The notes beneath the pieces are model-generated. The model saw only the letters and a program-made list of their open reading frames with translations, made no database searches and was not told the origin of the DNA. The position numbers and the translations under genes are program-made. From Phycisphaerae bacterium (GTDB taxonomy: Bacteria; Planctomycetota; Phycisphaerae; UBA1845; UTPLA1): 64,000 bases of DNA. How positions within the stretch are numbered: the first letter of the stretch is position 1; each line of letters begins with the position of its first letter. Location: the NCBI GenBank assembly GCA_035275405.1, contig DATEMU010000007.1:372001-436000 (forward strand), read 5' to 3'. This document shows positions 8,455-17,405 of the stretch, piece after piece.

Positions 8455-9120
8455 ATGGCCGGTCCTTACATCCCCACGCGGCTCGCCGACCGGCGGGCCT
8501 GGTTCGACAACTTCACCTCCCTCATCGCCGCCGACCCGCCCCGTTACGCCATGACCCCCAGCGACGGGCAGTATCTCGCCGACCTCTTCACGGAGTGGGA
8601 TGCCTCCTACACGGTGGCCACCGCCCCGGAGACCCGGACGCCGGTGACTGTGGCCCAGTTCGCGGTGGTGCGGGCGCAGGTCGAACCGACCATCCGCACC
8701 TACGCCATGTTCATCAAGGCCAATTTCGGTGTGACCCCGGAGGACAAGGTGGCTCTCGGGCTCAACCTCGACAATCCCGGCAATACGCCGATCCCCGCCC
8801 CCAGCACCAACCCCCTGCTTTCGATGGTCGGGGCCACGCAGGGCGAGCATACCATCCGCTACGCCGACCAGAACACGCCGGACAAGCGGGCCAAGCCCTT
8901 TGGGGCGGCGATGATCCTCATCTTTGCCAACATCGCCGACGAACCGGACGGCAATCCGCTGACCGCCAAGTTCATCAAGGTCGCGACGGTCAATCCGGTC
9001 GCGGTGCAATACTCGCCCGCCGACAACGGCAAGACCGCCACCCTGTTCGGCCGCTGGGTGACGCGACGCGGATTAGTCGGCCCGTGGAGCCCGTTTGTTA
9101 GCTTTACCATTGCTTCGTAA
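8455..9120 (+). CDS. Protein of unknown function (221 aa)
   Basis: I chose the ATG at 8455, with GAGAGGAGC about 12 bases upstream, over an earlier ATG at 8365 that lies before this ribosome binding site. The product begins MAGPYIPTRLADRRAWFDNF and is soluble, with a C-terminal half that looks like a beta-sandwich (TAKFIKVATVNPVAVQYS, then GKTATLFGRWVTRRGLVGPW). I do not recognise the family. Two genes in the same direction follow within 30 bases and a phage-protease fragment lies upstream, so a phage-derived cassette is possible but unproven. Confidence 0.7.
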   Translation: MAGPYIPTRLADRRAWFDNFTSLIAADPPRYAMTPSDGQYLADLFTEWDASYTVATAPETRTPVTVAQFAVVRAQVEPTIRTYAMFIKANFGVTPEDKVALGLNLDNPGNTPIPAPSTNPLLSMVGATQGEHTIRYADQNTPDKRAKPFGAAMILIFANIADEPDGNPLTAKFIKVATVNPVAVQYSPADNGKTATLFGRWVTRRGLVGPWSPFVSFTIAS

Positions 9121-9149
9121 ACGATTGTCCCTTGAAAGGGGGTCTTACC

Positions 9150-9494
9150 ATGATTCGTCAAACTCGCCGACAACGGCCCGCCCAGTCACGCAATCGCCCG
9201 CAGCCCAACCAGCGCCCGCGCGGCGCTGACCTGACCGCAACCTTTGAGGTGGTGGGCAGCACCGTCGTGGTGACCTGCGACATGATCATCACGATCAAGG
9301 CGCTGCCCAAGTACCGGCTGATGCCGCAGGATGTCGCCCCGACGGGCATCACGACCAAAACGCCGACCGGTTTCACGCTCACCTTCGCCGCCCCACCGGC
9401 GGTCGATTCGGTGCTGGTGATCCCGGCGATGGAGCCGAACATCCGCTCGCTGTCAGGAGGTTACATGACCGAGGGAAGCTTTCCCGTTAATTGA
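9150..9494 (+). CDS. Small protein with an FN3/beta-sandwich-like segment
   Basis: A 114-residue product starting at the ATG at 9150 behind GAAAGGGGG. The first 28 residues are basic and proline/glutamine-rich (RQTRRQRPAQSRNRPQPNQ). Residues from DLTATFEVVGS onward alternate hydrophobic and polar positions like a beta-sandwich. The frame stops at 9494, but a homologous-looking segment continues in the +1 frame (9490-9804), so this is probably the first half of a two-domain protein with a one-base frameshift. Function is unknown. Confidence 0.6.
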   Translation: MIRQTRRQRPAQSRNRPQPNQRPRGADLTATFEVVGSTVVVTCDMIITIKALPKYRLMPQDVAPTGITTKTPTGFTLTFAAPPAVDSVLVIPAMEPNIRSLSGGYMTEGSFPVN

Positions 9495-9804
9495 CATCCC
9501 GCCGCCGATCCCGCCCCTGCCGATTGAAGCCCATTACGAGTTTTCCACCCGCCGGGTCTTTGTGACGTTCGATCTTCCGATTCAGGCCATCGCCCCGCAG
9601 AGCCCGGCGGGCTGGCAGGTGTATGCCGGGGCGGGCTTGAAGGCGATTTCTAATGTGCAGACGACGGCCGCCGACACCCTTTTTGTGCAGACCGGCGGGG
9701 CCGCGACGGCCACCCGCGTGGTCTACCTGGCGACGGGCGTATTGGTGACGGGTGTGGATGGCGCGCCGGTCGCGCCGTTCGACCTGCTGTTGCCGTACCC
9801 GTAG
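9490..9804 (+). pseudogene. Frameshifted second domain of the preceding gene
   Basis: The frame opens after a stop at 9466 and has no ATG, only ATT at 9490 or GTG at 9562. Its product (HYEFSTRRVFVTFDLPIQAI and on to VLVTGVDGAPVAPFDLLLPYP) parallels the preceding product segment by segment. ATFEVVGSTVVVTCDMIITI lines up with HYEFSTRRVFVTFDLPIQAI, and a proline-rich linker joins them. A single-base shift near 9485-9492 would fuse the two. If translated separately, GTG 9562 would give 80 residues. Confidence 0.5.
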
Positions 9805-10079
9805 GCGGCGCGGGGCGATATGCGGAGTGGAAGCCGGAGAATGGAGTCGGCTCCGGTGGAAACGAACGCAGGGACCAACGTCGCATTCGGACGAGAGCGT
9901 TGCCCCTGATTTTTGATTCGTTGCCGGAGCCGGACTCCTGCTTCATTACGGCCTTGGCTTGCAATTCTTGTTGCTTTTCACGCCCTGCCCGGCTGCGGTA
10001 GAATGCTCGAGAACCCGGCCCCTGTAGTGAAGCGGTTTGCGTGACGGTCGGGAGATAGTACAAACGATAGGAGCGCTCG

Positions 10080-10565
10080 ATGTCTGTTTCATGGGACACA
10101 GTCGCGGGCGGCCTCATCGCCGCAATATCTGGGGCGGCTGCAATTATTATTGCTGATAGGCTGGGTCGGCGCAACAAGCAATCGGACTCGGAACGCGAGG
10201 CAATCATCGCGTGGGCGACGGCTTTTGAGGAGTGGATCGCGATCTATCAAGCCTTTTCAGTCAGCTTAAACACGATGTCAAAAGGCGCGGATGATATGCG
10301 CCAACAGATTTTTCGTGAGCGTTGGAACAAAGCTGACGAATCCGGTCGGCGGTTGGATGTTGCAAAGAATTGCGTTCGGATAGTTAGCCGAAGAGACTGG
10401 GTCCGGGATGAAGTAGTTCGAATGTCAGAGATGACATCTGAAATACGCAAACGGAGTTCAAAGGACGATCCTTCTGCGCGAGCCATTCGACAGAGCGAGA
10501 GAGAGGAACTACAAAAGGCTCTGAGCGATTTTATCAGTCGAATTGCCAACGCAACCACAACTTAG
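10080..10565 (+). CDS. Small membrane-anchored protein, unknown function
   Basis: A 161-residue product with an N-terminal hydrophobic segment (about residues 8-27, AGGLIAAISGAAAIIIADRL) followed by a charged, largely helical soluble part. This resembles small accessory proteins with one N-terminal TM helix and a cytoplasmic coiled region. No catalytic motif is seen. AGGAG lies 7 bases before the ATG. The next gene follows after 30 bases in the same direction. Confidence 0.65.
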   Translation: MSVSWDTVAGGLIAAISGAAAIIIADRLGRRNKQSDSEREAIIAWATAFEEWIAIYQAFSVSLNTMSKGADDMRQQIFRERWNKADESGRRLDVAKNCVRIVSRRDWVRDEVVRMSEMTSEIRKRSSKDDPSARAIRQSEREELQKALSDFISRIANATTT

Positions 10566-10595
10566 CAACGCGGCGTAGATTGTAAGGAGAACCAG

Positions 10596-10913
10596 ATGAG
10601 CGAGAAAAAGAACCCCAATACGGGCGGTGCAATCATTGGGTTGCTCGTCGCAATAGGAGCAATTTGGTATTTCTTCGGCGGTGGTCTTGAGAAACAGACA
10701 GCAAAAGACTTGAACAAGATTGAACAACAAGTTGCTGCCGATGCTGTCAAGCAATACGAAATTGCTAAGCGAAGTGGAACTGCCATAGATGCCTATGTTC
10801 ATGCCGGTCTCGTTGCCGCTGCTTATTTGCAGGCACAAGACGAATCCAACTATAGAAAGTGGAAGGCGATCGAAAAGCAGGAAGCGACAAGAGCGGGAGT
10901 CCCTACGGAATGA
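10596..10913 (+). CDS. Small single-pass membrane protein, unknown function
   Basis: A 105-residue product with one transmembrane helix near residues 10-29 (GGAIIGLLVAIGAIWYFFGGG) and a C-terminal helical tail rich in K, E, A and Q. AAGGAG precedes the ATG by about 8 bases. It probably forms a pair with the preceding small membrane protein. A double GC hairpin follows at 10982-11025. Confidence 0.7.
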   Translation: MSEKKNPNTGGAIIGLLVAIGAIWYFFGGGLEKQTAKDLNKIEQQVAADAVKQYEIAKRSGTAIDAYVHAGLVAAAYLQAQDESNYRKWKAIEKQEATRAGVPTE

Positions 10914-10981
10914 AATGAGGTGCCGGAGAGGGCGGCAGCGCTCAACATCCCAACGCGGATGGTCTCTTCTGCGGGCGGGGT

Positions 10982-11025
10982 CCAGGGGCAGCGGGCCCCT
11001 GGTGGGGGCTGGGGCGACGCCCCAG
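10982..11025. terminator. Two stacked GC hairpins between convergent genes
   Basis: The first hairpin pairs CCAGGGG (10982-10988) with CCCCTGG (10996-11002). The second pairs CTGGGGC (11009-11015) with GCCCCAG (11019-11025) around a GAC loop and is followed by AAAAG. It lies between the plus-strand gene ending at 10913 and the minus-strand gene ending at 11076, so a bidirectional terminator or a REP-like repeat is likely. Confidence 0.55.
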
Positions 11026-11075
11026 AAAAGCAGTTACCTTTCACCCAACTATTCTTTTTGCCCCGCGCAGCGGAG

Positions 11076-11996
11076 TCAGCGCGGCCGGCGGCGCATGAGT
11101 AAAAGCGCCGATACGATCAATCCCAGAGTCGCCGGTTCGGGGACCGTGCGGAACGTGAGGTCCACGATCTTGTCGCCGGGGCCGGGCGAGAGAAACGTCG
11201 CGTCGAGTTCGGCGAATGTGACCGGGTCAAAAATGTGCACCTGCGAGGTGACGCCGTCGATGGCGTAGATGTTGCCGTCGAACGGGCTGATCTCAATGCC
11301 GTGCGGGCGGGCCCAGCCGGTGCCGGCGAAGGAGCCGAGCAGGTTGTACGACGTGTCGTAGTGGAAGACCATGTTAAAGCCCATGGCAGTGACGAGCGGC
11401 TCGCCGCTGGGCAGGAATTCGATGTCGTTCGCCCGCGCCCCGAACGGCAGGGACCACTGGTTCACAAACGCGCCGGTAATGGCATCGACCTCCGTGACCA
11501 GATAAGTGGTGTAACCGCAGATGAAGAGGTTGCCGTTGGGGCCGATGCGCATGTCGGAGGGCCCGCCGACCGGCGTGACGACACGGATGAAGGCCCCGGT
11601 GGTGGCGTCGTATTCGCGAATATCGTTGGTGTCCCAACTGCCGATGTAGACGCCGCCGGTGGGGGCATAGATGCCGGCCCACTGCGTTCCGATGCCGCCG
11701 CCGCCGTTGTAGGTCTTGATGTAAGCGCCGGTATTGGCGTCGAACTCATCAACTCCGCCGCCGAAGTGACCGACCAACATGCGGTCCTGCGCCGCGTTGA
11801 GGTGGACGGCGAGCTGTCCCGTCCCGTTGACCGATGTCGCAAGGGAGCCGAGCAGCGCGCCGGTCGTCGAGTGGTAGTCGTTGACGATGTCCAAGGCGTC
11901 GCTAGTGACCAGGAGGCTGGCGTGTGCCCGCGCGGCCGTCAGCGTCAGGGCCAGGCCGAGGACCCAATAGCGAACCCGGGGGGTGAGCGCATTCAT
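11076..11996 (-). CDS. PEP-CTERM secreted beta-propeller-like protein
   Basis: A 306-residue exported protein. It has an N-terminal signal peptide (WVLGLALTLTAARAHA), a body of short repeats of the type GAFIxxxxPxGGPSDMRIGPNGNLF and WARPHGIEISPFDGNIYAID typical of NHL/Vgb-like beta-propellers, and a C-terminal sorting signal VPEPATLGLIVSALLLMRRRPR. PEP-CTERM tails direct processing by exosortase at the membrane and are common in planctomycetes with exopolysaccharide. No exosortase gene is in the window. On its strand GAGGAGAAAG lies just before the ATG. Confidence 0.88.
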   Translation of the reverse strand: MNALTPRVRYWVLGLALTLTAARAHASLLVTSDALDIVNDYHSTTGALLGSLATSVNGTGQLAVHLNAAQDRMLVGHFGGGVDEFDANTGAYIKTYNGGGGIGTQWAGIYAPTGGVYIGSWDTNDIREYDATTGAFIRVVTPVGGPSDMRIGPNGNLFICGYTTYLVTEVDAITGAFVNQWSLPFGARANDIEFLPSGEPLVTAMGFNMVFHYDTSYNLLGSFAGTGWARPHGIEISPFDGNIYAIDGVTSQVHIFDPVTFAELDATFLSPGPGDKIVDLTFRTVPEPATLGLIVSALLLMRRRPR

Positions 11997-12380
11997 CTTC
12001 TTTCTCCTCTGGTTGGGCGGCGGTCATAAGGAGACGGTGTTCCCCGCACGCGTCATTGTGATTCAACTTTCCCACAGAGCCTGGCACTCGGCCAGGCCCG
12101 AACACCCGGTTCTTAGTGTAATGACTTCGTGGCGACGATCCAAGCCTTTGGGAGCCGAAATGCCCGCCCGTCGATCCTTTTTTGGCCATCGCAGGGGCCG
12201 GAACGACGAGCAAAGGCGCGATTCGATCGGCCAATTTCAGCCCACTGACCTGCCGCCGTCGCGACCGCTCGAAATGTCCATTCTGAATTGCCCGTGCGCG
12301 CCGGCGATCGCCTCATGCGCGAGATTCGTGAGTTGAGCGAGGCCGGTGTGGCGCTGACCGGTGAACTTGAGTGAGGCTAT
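11997..12380. other. Intergenic region without a recognisable gene
   Basis: The region holds the upstream sequence of the minus-strand PEP-CTERM gene and the 3' flank of the minus-strand tRNA-Met. Short open frames on both strands lack start-site support. I see no promoter that I would commit to. Confidence 0.5.
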
Positions 12381-12453
12381 TAGCGGCGGCCGGACTTGAA
12401 CCGGCGACCCAGGGCTTATGAATCCCTTGCTCTGCCAACTGAGCTACGCCGCT
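12381..12453 (-). tRNA. tRNA-Met (CAU)
   Basis: On the minus strand this 73-base stretch folds as a complete cloverleaf. A perfect 7-bp acceptor stem pairs AGCGGCG with CGCCGCU, with discriminator A, a D-arm GCUC/GAGC, an anticodon loop UUCAUAA giving anticodon CAU, and a T-arm GCCGG/CCGGC with loop UUCAAGU. The anticodon stem has one A-G mismatch next to the loop. CCA is not encoded. CAU could be elongator Met or, after lysidine modification, Ile; the acceptor stem lacks the initiator-type C1-A72 mismatch, so initiator is ruled out. Confidence 0.9.
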
Positions 12454-12706
12454 GCATTCGCGATAAACCACGATAGTTATAGAACGCGGCGGGGATTTTT
12501 TCAACACCGACCGCCGGTTCTGCGGAAGGCCAGTCCGTCCGCCGGCGAGCGGCGGGCTCGGCAAGTGTCACGGGCACCGTGTCGGCTCGCGTACGCGGTT
12601 TGACTTCGCGGACGTACCGTCCACGGGTATCATCGTCGGCGGTGTTCGGGCCTACGGACGGGCGGGCGAAAGTCATTTTCCAATCTGAAGTCGGAGGAGA
12701 GAGCCG

Positions 12707-13192
12707 ATGACCAGCAAAGCCAAAACGGTGGCCGAGTACCTTGCCGGGCTGCCGGCGGATCGGCGCGCGGCGATGGAGGCGGTGCGCAAAGTCATCCTCA
12801 AGAACCTCGACAAGGATTATGAAGAGGGGATGAGCTACGGCGCGATCGGTTATTACGTGCCCCACAAGGTCTATCCGCCCGGTTATCACTGCGATCCGAA
12901 GCAGCCGCTGCCATTTGCGGGCCTCGCGTCCCAGAAGAACCATATGGCCGTCTATCTCATGTGCATCTACGGAAGCACTGACCAGGAGTCGTGGTTTCGC
13001 AAGGAATGGGCCAAGACCGGCAAGAAGCTGGACATGGGCAAGTCCTGCATCCGCTTCAAGAAGCTGGACGATCTGGCGGTGGACGTGATCGGCAAGGCGA
13101 TCGCGCGGGTCCCCGCAAAAAAGTACATCGCTGATTACGAATCCGTTATGAAGACGAGCGGCAAAAAGAAAAAGTCGCGCGCCAAGAAGTAA
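12707..13192 (+). CDS. DUF1801-family protein (YdhG-like)
   Basis: A 161-residue cytoplasmic protein. The N-terminal segment VAEYLAGLPADRRAAMEAVRKVILKNL, followed by EEGMSYGAIGYYVP and MAVYLMCIYGS, is the typical layout of the DUF1801/YdhG superfamily (iron-chaperone-like fold, true function unsettled). The C-terminus is a lysine-rich tail (SGKKKKSRAKK) that may bind nucleic acid. GGAGGAGAG precedes the ATG at a good distance. It is transcribed alone. Confidence 0.8.
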   Translation: MTSKAKTVAEYLAGLPADRRAAMEAVRKVILKNLDKDYEEGMSYGAIGYYVPHKVYPPGYHCDPKQPLPFAGLASQKNHMAVYLMCIYGSTDQESWFRKEWAKTGKKLDMGKSCIRFKKLDDLAVDVIGKAIARVPAKKYIADYESVMKTSGKKKKSRAKK

Positions 13193-13261
13193 TGAGCGAT
13201 GAGAGGTGTTTGGCGCGAGCCCCGAGCCGTCGAAACGTTCAGATTACCATCGGAATGTGAA

Positions 13262-13813
13262 TTACGGTGCGAGGTCCACGACCTCCACGGAGGCGGTGAT
13301 CGAAAACGGATCGAACGTCAGGATGAGGGCGTCGCCGCAAAGAAAGTCCTCAGGATTGAAAAAATCCGCCCCCGTCAGGTCAAACGAATCCACCAGTTCG
13401 CCGGTGAAGGGATCAATATCGTCCTCGCTGATGAGCTCGACGATTTCCAGGCACGGATATCCCAGAAGCAGCGCCTCGCCCTGGTAAACGTAGATGCCCT
13501 GCAGCTCTCCGTCCGCGAAATAGGTGATGTAGATGTCCCAATCCGTGTCATTCTCAAACCCCAGCACGGTCAGGTTGGGGAGATCCTCGGGAAAGAGGTC
13601 CTCCGACGGGTCGTCGATGATAATCACATCGGTGTCGATGAGGATGGTATCGCCCTGATCGACCAGGACCGGTGGCAATTCCTGCGGCCGTGTCTGAATG
13701 TCGCCCACCGCATTGATCAGCAGCCCTTCAATATCCGCATCGATGTCGGCGCCGCAACCCGCGAAAAGACCCGCGAATAGACATGCGACCGCAAGCTTCC
13801 TAAACCGTTGCAT
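13262..13813 (-). CDS. Acidic lipoprotein, unknown function
   Basis: A 183-residue product with a lipoprotein signal peptide ending in the lipobox LFAGC (cysteine near residue 20), so the mature protein is lipid-anchored to a membrane. The mature part is very acidic (many D and E: DADIEG, IIIDDPSEDLFPEDLP, SEDDIDPFTGE) and probably beta-rich. I recognise no enzymatic motif. It is transcribed alone, divergent from the GH1-like gene 296 bases away. Confidence 0.75.
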   Translation of the reverse strand: MQRFRKLAVACLFAGLFAGCGADIDADIEGLLINAVGDIQTRPQELPPVLVDQGDTILIDTDVIIIDDPSEDLFPEDLPNLTVLGFENDTDWDIYITYFADGELQGIYVYQGEALLLGYPCLEIVELISEDDIDPFTGELVDSFDLTGADFFNPEDFLCGDALILTFDPFSITASVEVVDLAP

Positions 13814-14109
13814 GGAAGCACTCCTTCAAAATAAGTCCAAGCTCTGAATGGCAGGGACCGGAATATGTGTGCCTGGATCACCCGTGACGCTCAACAATGC
13901 TACCCTGCGCGTATAACTAGGACATGAAATGGGGGTAAAATCCTGCGAAGCGGCGCGCGATGAGATTACGTTGCTCATTACGGCTCGTTTATGACGCAGA
14001 GCGGCAGGAAGAGAAAGGCGCGCGCGGGGAAGCAGGTCGGGCATACAATTCGGAGTTGCCGGATGAATCGGCGATGGGAGTCGGGCGGCGGAAGGCAGGG
14101 GCGCGCCGT

Positions 14110-15498
14110 ATGACTCTCCATTGCAATCGCAAAAGCCTCTGGATACTTGTCGCACTGCCCGCGTTGGCCTGTAACACGAGTACTGGTTTTGTTCTGAAGC
14201 CTGCCGACGCCGCGCTTGACGCCGTGCGACCAGCGACGCCCCCGCCGTTCTGGTGGGGCGTGGCGGTTTCGTCGTTTCAGACGGAAGAGCCGAGCGATCA
14301 TGGTGGCAACGCCGTTCTGACGGACTGGGATCTTTTTGAAAAAAAGAAGGGCAGTCCCGCCCGCGACGCGCGCGTCGCCAGCTTCAGCCAATTCGAACGC
14401 GACCTCGCCGCTTTGAAGTACCTGGGGGTCACGCACTTTCGCTACAGCGTCGAGTGGGCGCGAGTGGAGCCGTCTCCCGGCGTCACCGACGAGAACGCGC
14501 TGAACCACTACGTCACCATGGCTCGCCGGCTTCGGGAGGAGGGTATCGAACCGATCGTTTGCCTGTGGCACTTCACCTTCCCAAGCTGGCTGTGCGACTT
14601 CGACCACCCTTCGCGCCACGGATGGCTGCACCCGGATGCGCCCGCCGCCTGGGAGCGGTTCGTCCGAACGGTCGCCTCGCGTTTGGCCGCCGACGTCCAG
14701 CTCTTCGCGCCGCAGAACGAGCCCAACATGTACGCGACCGCGGTCGCGATGGGAATATTTCCGCCGGGACGCTCCAGGAGCAAATCGTATTACGATCGAC
14801 TGACCGCGCGCGAGGTCGAGATGTTCCTGCGCGCCGCAGCCATCGTGCGTGAGTCCCGCCCGGACGCGAAGATGCTCAGTATTCAGAACATCATTCACTT
14901 CGAACGCGACGCCTTCGACCTGCTGGGAACCTGGTTCGACATGGCGCAGGAACAGAAATATCTGCACCTGGACGGAATTGCCTCCGCCGTCGATTACGTC
15001 GGCATGAATTACTACCAGCGCGAGGTGGCGTCGCCTCTGGCTCCGTGGGCGCAATCGCACCGCAAGGGAGATGACGTTTCCGATCTGGGATGGATCATCG
15101 ACCCCGAGGCGCTGGAAGAAGAGATCGTGCTCCTGAGCCGGCGCTACAAGAAGCCGATCGTGATCATGGAGAACGGAATCGCCGACGCGACCGATCAAAA
15201 GCGGCCCGCCTATCTCCATGGCCACCTGAAGGCGATTCGCCGGACGTTGGACGCGGGATACGACGTGCGCGGCTATTTTCATTGGAGTCTCGTCGACAAC
15301 TATGAATGGATGCACGGTTATGACGCGAAGTTCGGGCTCTTCGCCGTCGCCGCGCCATCGAAACCGCTGGTCCCCAAGGCCTCGGCCGAACTCTATCGCT
15401 CGCTGATCGCTGGTCGTGTGATGAATCCGGACGTGGCGTTCCCTGAGTTGCCAGCAGCGACGGAAAAAGTGGTGGATTCCCAAATCAGCCCGAAATGA
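14110..15498 (+). CDS. Glycoside hydrolase family 1-like lipoprotein
   Basis: A 462-residue GH1-type (beta/alpha)8 barrel. The likely catalytic acid/base is E204 in FAPQNEPNMY, and the nucleophile is E354 in IVIMENGIAD, matching the NEP and ENG motifs of beta-glucosidases. Other family landmarks are FWWGVAVSSFQTE at the N-terminus and YFHWSLVDNYEW near the C-terminus. I chose the ATG at 14110 because it gives a lipoprotein signal (WILVALPALAC, cysteine at residue 21) followed by the barrel; the longer ORF from 13960 adds a non-family leader. The predicted role is hydrolysis of beta-linked glycosides at the cell envelope; the sugar specificity is not readable. Confidence 0.85.
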   Translation: MTLHCNRKSLWILVALPALACNTSTGFVLKPADAALDAVRPATPPPFWWGVAVSSFQTEEPSDHGGNAVLTDWDLFEKKKGSPARDARVASFSQFERDLAALKYLGVTHFRYSVEWARVEPSPGVTDENALNHYVTMARRLREEGIEPIVCLWHFTFPSWLCDFDHPSRHGWLHPDAPAAWERFVRTVASRLAADVQLFAPQNEPNMYATAVAMGIFPPGRSRSKSYYDRLTAREVEMFLRAAAIVRESRPDAKMLSIQNIIHFERDAFDLLGTWFDMAQEQKYLHLDGIASAVDYVGMNYYQREVASPLAPWAQSHRKGDDVSDLGWIIDPEALEEEIVLLSRRYKKPIVIMENGIADATDQKRPAYLHGHLKAIRRTLDAGYDVRGYFHWSLVDNYEWMHGYDAKFGLFAVAAPSKPLVPKASAELYRSLIAGRVMNPDVAFPELPAATEKVVDSQISPK

Positions 15499-15573
15499 CC
15501 CTTCGTTAAGTTACATAGATAAATACCTTTACGGGCGAGTGGCCCAAACGAACGAGGCAGGTCGGAATTGCCA

Positions 15574-15602
15574 TTGATATGGTACCGAATTGGTACTATA
15601 TT
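15574..15602 (+). promoter_or_regulatory. Probable isc operon promoter with operator dyad
   Basis: TTGATA (15574-15579) and TATATT (15597-15602) are separated by exactly 17 bases, a sigma-70-type promoter. The spacer holds GTACC-N5-GGTAC, a perfect inverted repeat that extends with one mismatch to TATGGTACC/GGTACTATA (15578-15600). Binding of a dimeric regulator there would block polymerase. The Rrf2/IscR-like product of the first gene is the obvious candidate, which is inference. Confidence 0.75.
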
Positions 15603-15646
15603 GTCCTGAACGCCGGTAAAGCCCTGTGCTGGCCGGCGCTCGGCCT

Positions 15647-16129
15647 ATGTTTGCGCTGACGAAAAAGACGGACTACGCGATCATCGCCCTGGCGCACATG
15701 GCCCAGCGCCCCGGCGTGATTTGCAACGCCCGCGAAATCGCCGAGCGGTTTCATGTGCCGCTGGCGCTCATGATCAAGGTCCTGAAGGTCCTGAGTCAGG
15801 GCGAATTGGTGCGATCGATCCGCGGCGTCAAGGGCGGGTACACGCTGGCGATGCCGGCGGATCGGATCACGCTGGCCGCGATCATCGCGACAATCGAGGG
15901 GCCGGTGCGGTTCGTGCAGTGCGCCGGCAGCCCGGAGCCGCATGAGTCGGCCTGCGAATTATTGGAAGTGTGCCCCGTGACGCGAACGGTGCGAAAGGTG
16001 CATGAGAAGTTGAAAGGGTTTTTGAATCAAGTGACCCTCGCCGACATTGCTTACGATCGGGATTACGGCAACGGACGTGTGCCGGTTTCGGTCGAAGGGC
16101 ATGAGGTGAGGAGGGAGTCGGTCTTATGA
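15647..16129 (+). CDS. iscR: Rrf2-family Fe-S regulator, IscR-like
   Basis: A 160-residue winged-helix regulator starting [15 protein letters not shown], the canonical Rrf2 N-terminus. The HTH covers about residues 25-65. Three cysteines, C92, C103 and C109 ([10 protein letters not shown]...SACELLEVC), are placed to bind an iron-sulfur cluster; the spacing differs from the C92/C98/C104 of E. coli IscR. ATG 15647 fits the family N-terminus better than the in-frame GTG at 15626. Its stop overlaps the ATG of the cysteine desulfurase (ATGA), so it is the first gene of the isc operon and probably controls the dyad promoter just upstream. Confidence 0.88.
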   Translation: MFALTKKTDYAIIALAHMAQRPGVICNAREIAERFHVPLALMIKVLKVLSQGELVRSIRGVKGGYTLAMPADRITLAAIIATIEGPVRFVQCAGSPEPHESACELLEVCPVTRTVRKVHEKLKGFLNQVTLADIAYDRDYGNGRVPVSVEGHEVRRESVL

Positions 16130-17340
16130 AGCTGCCCATCTATATGGACTACAACGCGACGACGCCGGTAGACCCGCGCGTGGTCGAGGCGATGTTGCCT
16201 TATTTCCGCGGCGATTTCGGGAACGCCGCCAGCCGCAACCACGAATTCGGCTGGAAGGCCGAGGAAGCGGTGGAAAAGGGGCGCGAGCAGATCGCCGCCG
16301 CGATCGGCGCCTCGTCCAAGGAGATCATCTGGACGAGTGGTGCGACGGAGTCCAACAACATCGCCCTTAAGGGCGCGGCCAACATGTACCGCGACAAGGG
16401 CAACCACATCATCAGCCAGGCGATCGAGCACAAGGCCGTGATCGACCCCTGTAAATACCTGGAGCAAAACGGCTTTAAAGTGACGTTCCTGGAAGTGGAC
16501 AACCAGGGCATGGTGAGCGCCGAGCAGGTGCGCGAGGCCATGACCGACAAGACGATCCTGGTATCGATCATGCACGGGAACAATGAGGTCGGGTCGATCA
16601 ACCCGATCGCCGAGATCGGCAAGCTGTGCAAGGAAAAGGGCGTCTTGTTTCATACCGACGCCTGTCAAACCTTTGCCAAGCTGCCGATCGACGTCGAGGC
16701 GATGGGGATCGACATGTTGTCCTGCTCCGGTCACAAGATTTACGGCCCGAAGGGTGTTGGCGCGCTCTATGTGCGGCGCAAGAGCCCGCGCGTCCGCCTG
16801 GAGCCCGTCGTTCACGGCGGCGGCCACGAGCGAGGCATGCGCAGCGGCACGCTGAATGTCCCCGGCATCGTCGGCATGGGCAAGGCGGCCGAGCTTTGCG
16901 TGCAGAGCCAGAAGGAAGAGATCGAACTCATCACGCGGCTGCGGAATCGCCTGAAAGACGGTCTGTTCAACCGCCTCGACGAGATCTTTCTGAACGGCCA
17001 CCCGACGCAGCGGATTCCGAACAACCTGAATATCAGCTTCCTCTACGTCGAGGGCGAGAGCCTGATGATGGGCTTCCACGACATCGCCGTCTCCAGCGGT
17101 TCGGCCTGCACGAGCGCCTCGCTGGAACCCAGCTACGTCCTCAAGGCCCTGGGCCGCGGCGACGACCTGGCCCACAGCTCGATCCGCTTTTCGATCGGGC
17201 GGTTCACGACGCAGGAAGAAATCGACTACGCGATCGAGCGCGTATCCGCGACGGTGGAAAAATTGCGCGAAATGAGCCCGCTTTACGAAATGGCTCAGGA
17301 AGGCATCGATTTGAGCAAGGTTCAGTGGGCAGCCCACTAA
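16126..17340 (+). CDS. iscS: Cysteine desulfurase IscS
   Basis: A 404-residue PLP enzyme that takes sulfur from cysteine as a persulfide for Fe-S cluster assembly and tRNA thiolation. The PLP-binding lysine is K204 in [11 protein letters not shown] and the catalytic cysteine is C328 in [17 protein letters not shown], at essentially the E. coli IscS positions. Motifs [22 protein letters not shown] and HTDACQ are also present. The long [14 protein letters not shown] loop marks the group I (IscS/NifS) type rather than SufS. It is translationally coupled to iscR by a 4-base overlap, and iscU follows after 65 bases. Confidence 0.96.
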   Translation: MKLPIYMDYNATTPVDPRVVEAMLPYFRGDFGNAASRNHEFGWKAEEAVEKGREQIAAAIGASSKEIIWTSGATESNNIALKGAANMYRDKGNHIISQAIEHKAVIDPCKYLEQNGFKVTFLEVDNQGMVSAEQVREAMTDKTILVSIMHGNNEVGSINPIAEIGKLCKEKGVLFHTDACQTFAKLPIDVEAMGIDMLSCSGHKIYGPKGVGALYVRRKSPRVRLEPVVHGGGHERGMRSGTLNVPGIVGMGKAAELCVQSQKEEIELITRLRNRLKDGLFNRLDEIFLNGHPTQRIPNNLNISFLYVEGESLMMGFHDIAVSSGSACTSASLEPSYVLKALGRGDDLAHSSIRFSIGRFTTQEEIDYAIERVSATVEKLREMSPLYEMAQEGIDLSKVQWAAH

Positions 17341-17405
17341 CGAAGGTTCAAGTTAAAGGTAGTAGACCTTAGAATAGACTGGCCGAGAGGCAGGAGTAGA
17401 ACACC

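Noticed and set aside
7841-8456. Repeat proteins on both strands over the 21-bp array
   Set aside because: Several frames are open simultaneously because the unit is a multiple of three without stops. None has a clear start, and openness alone does not show coding.
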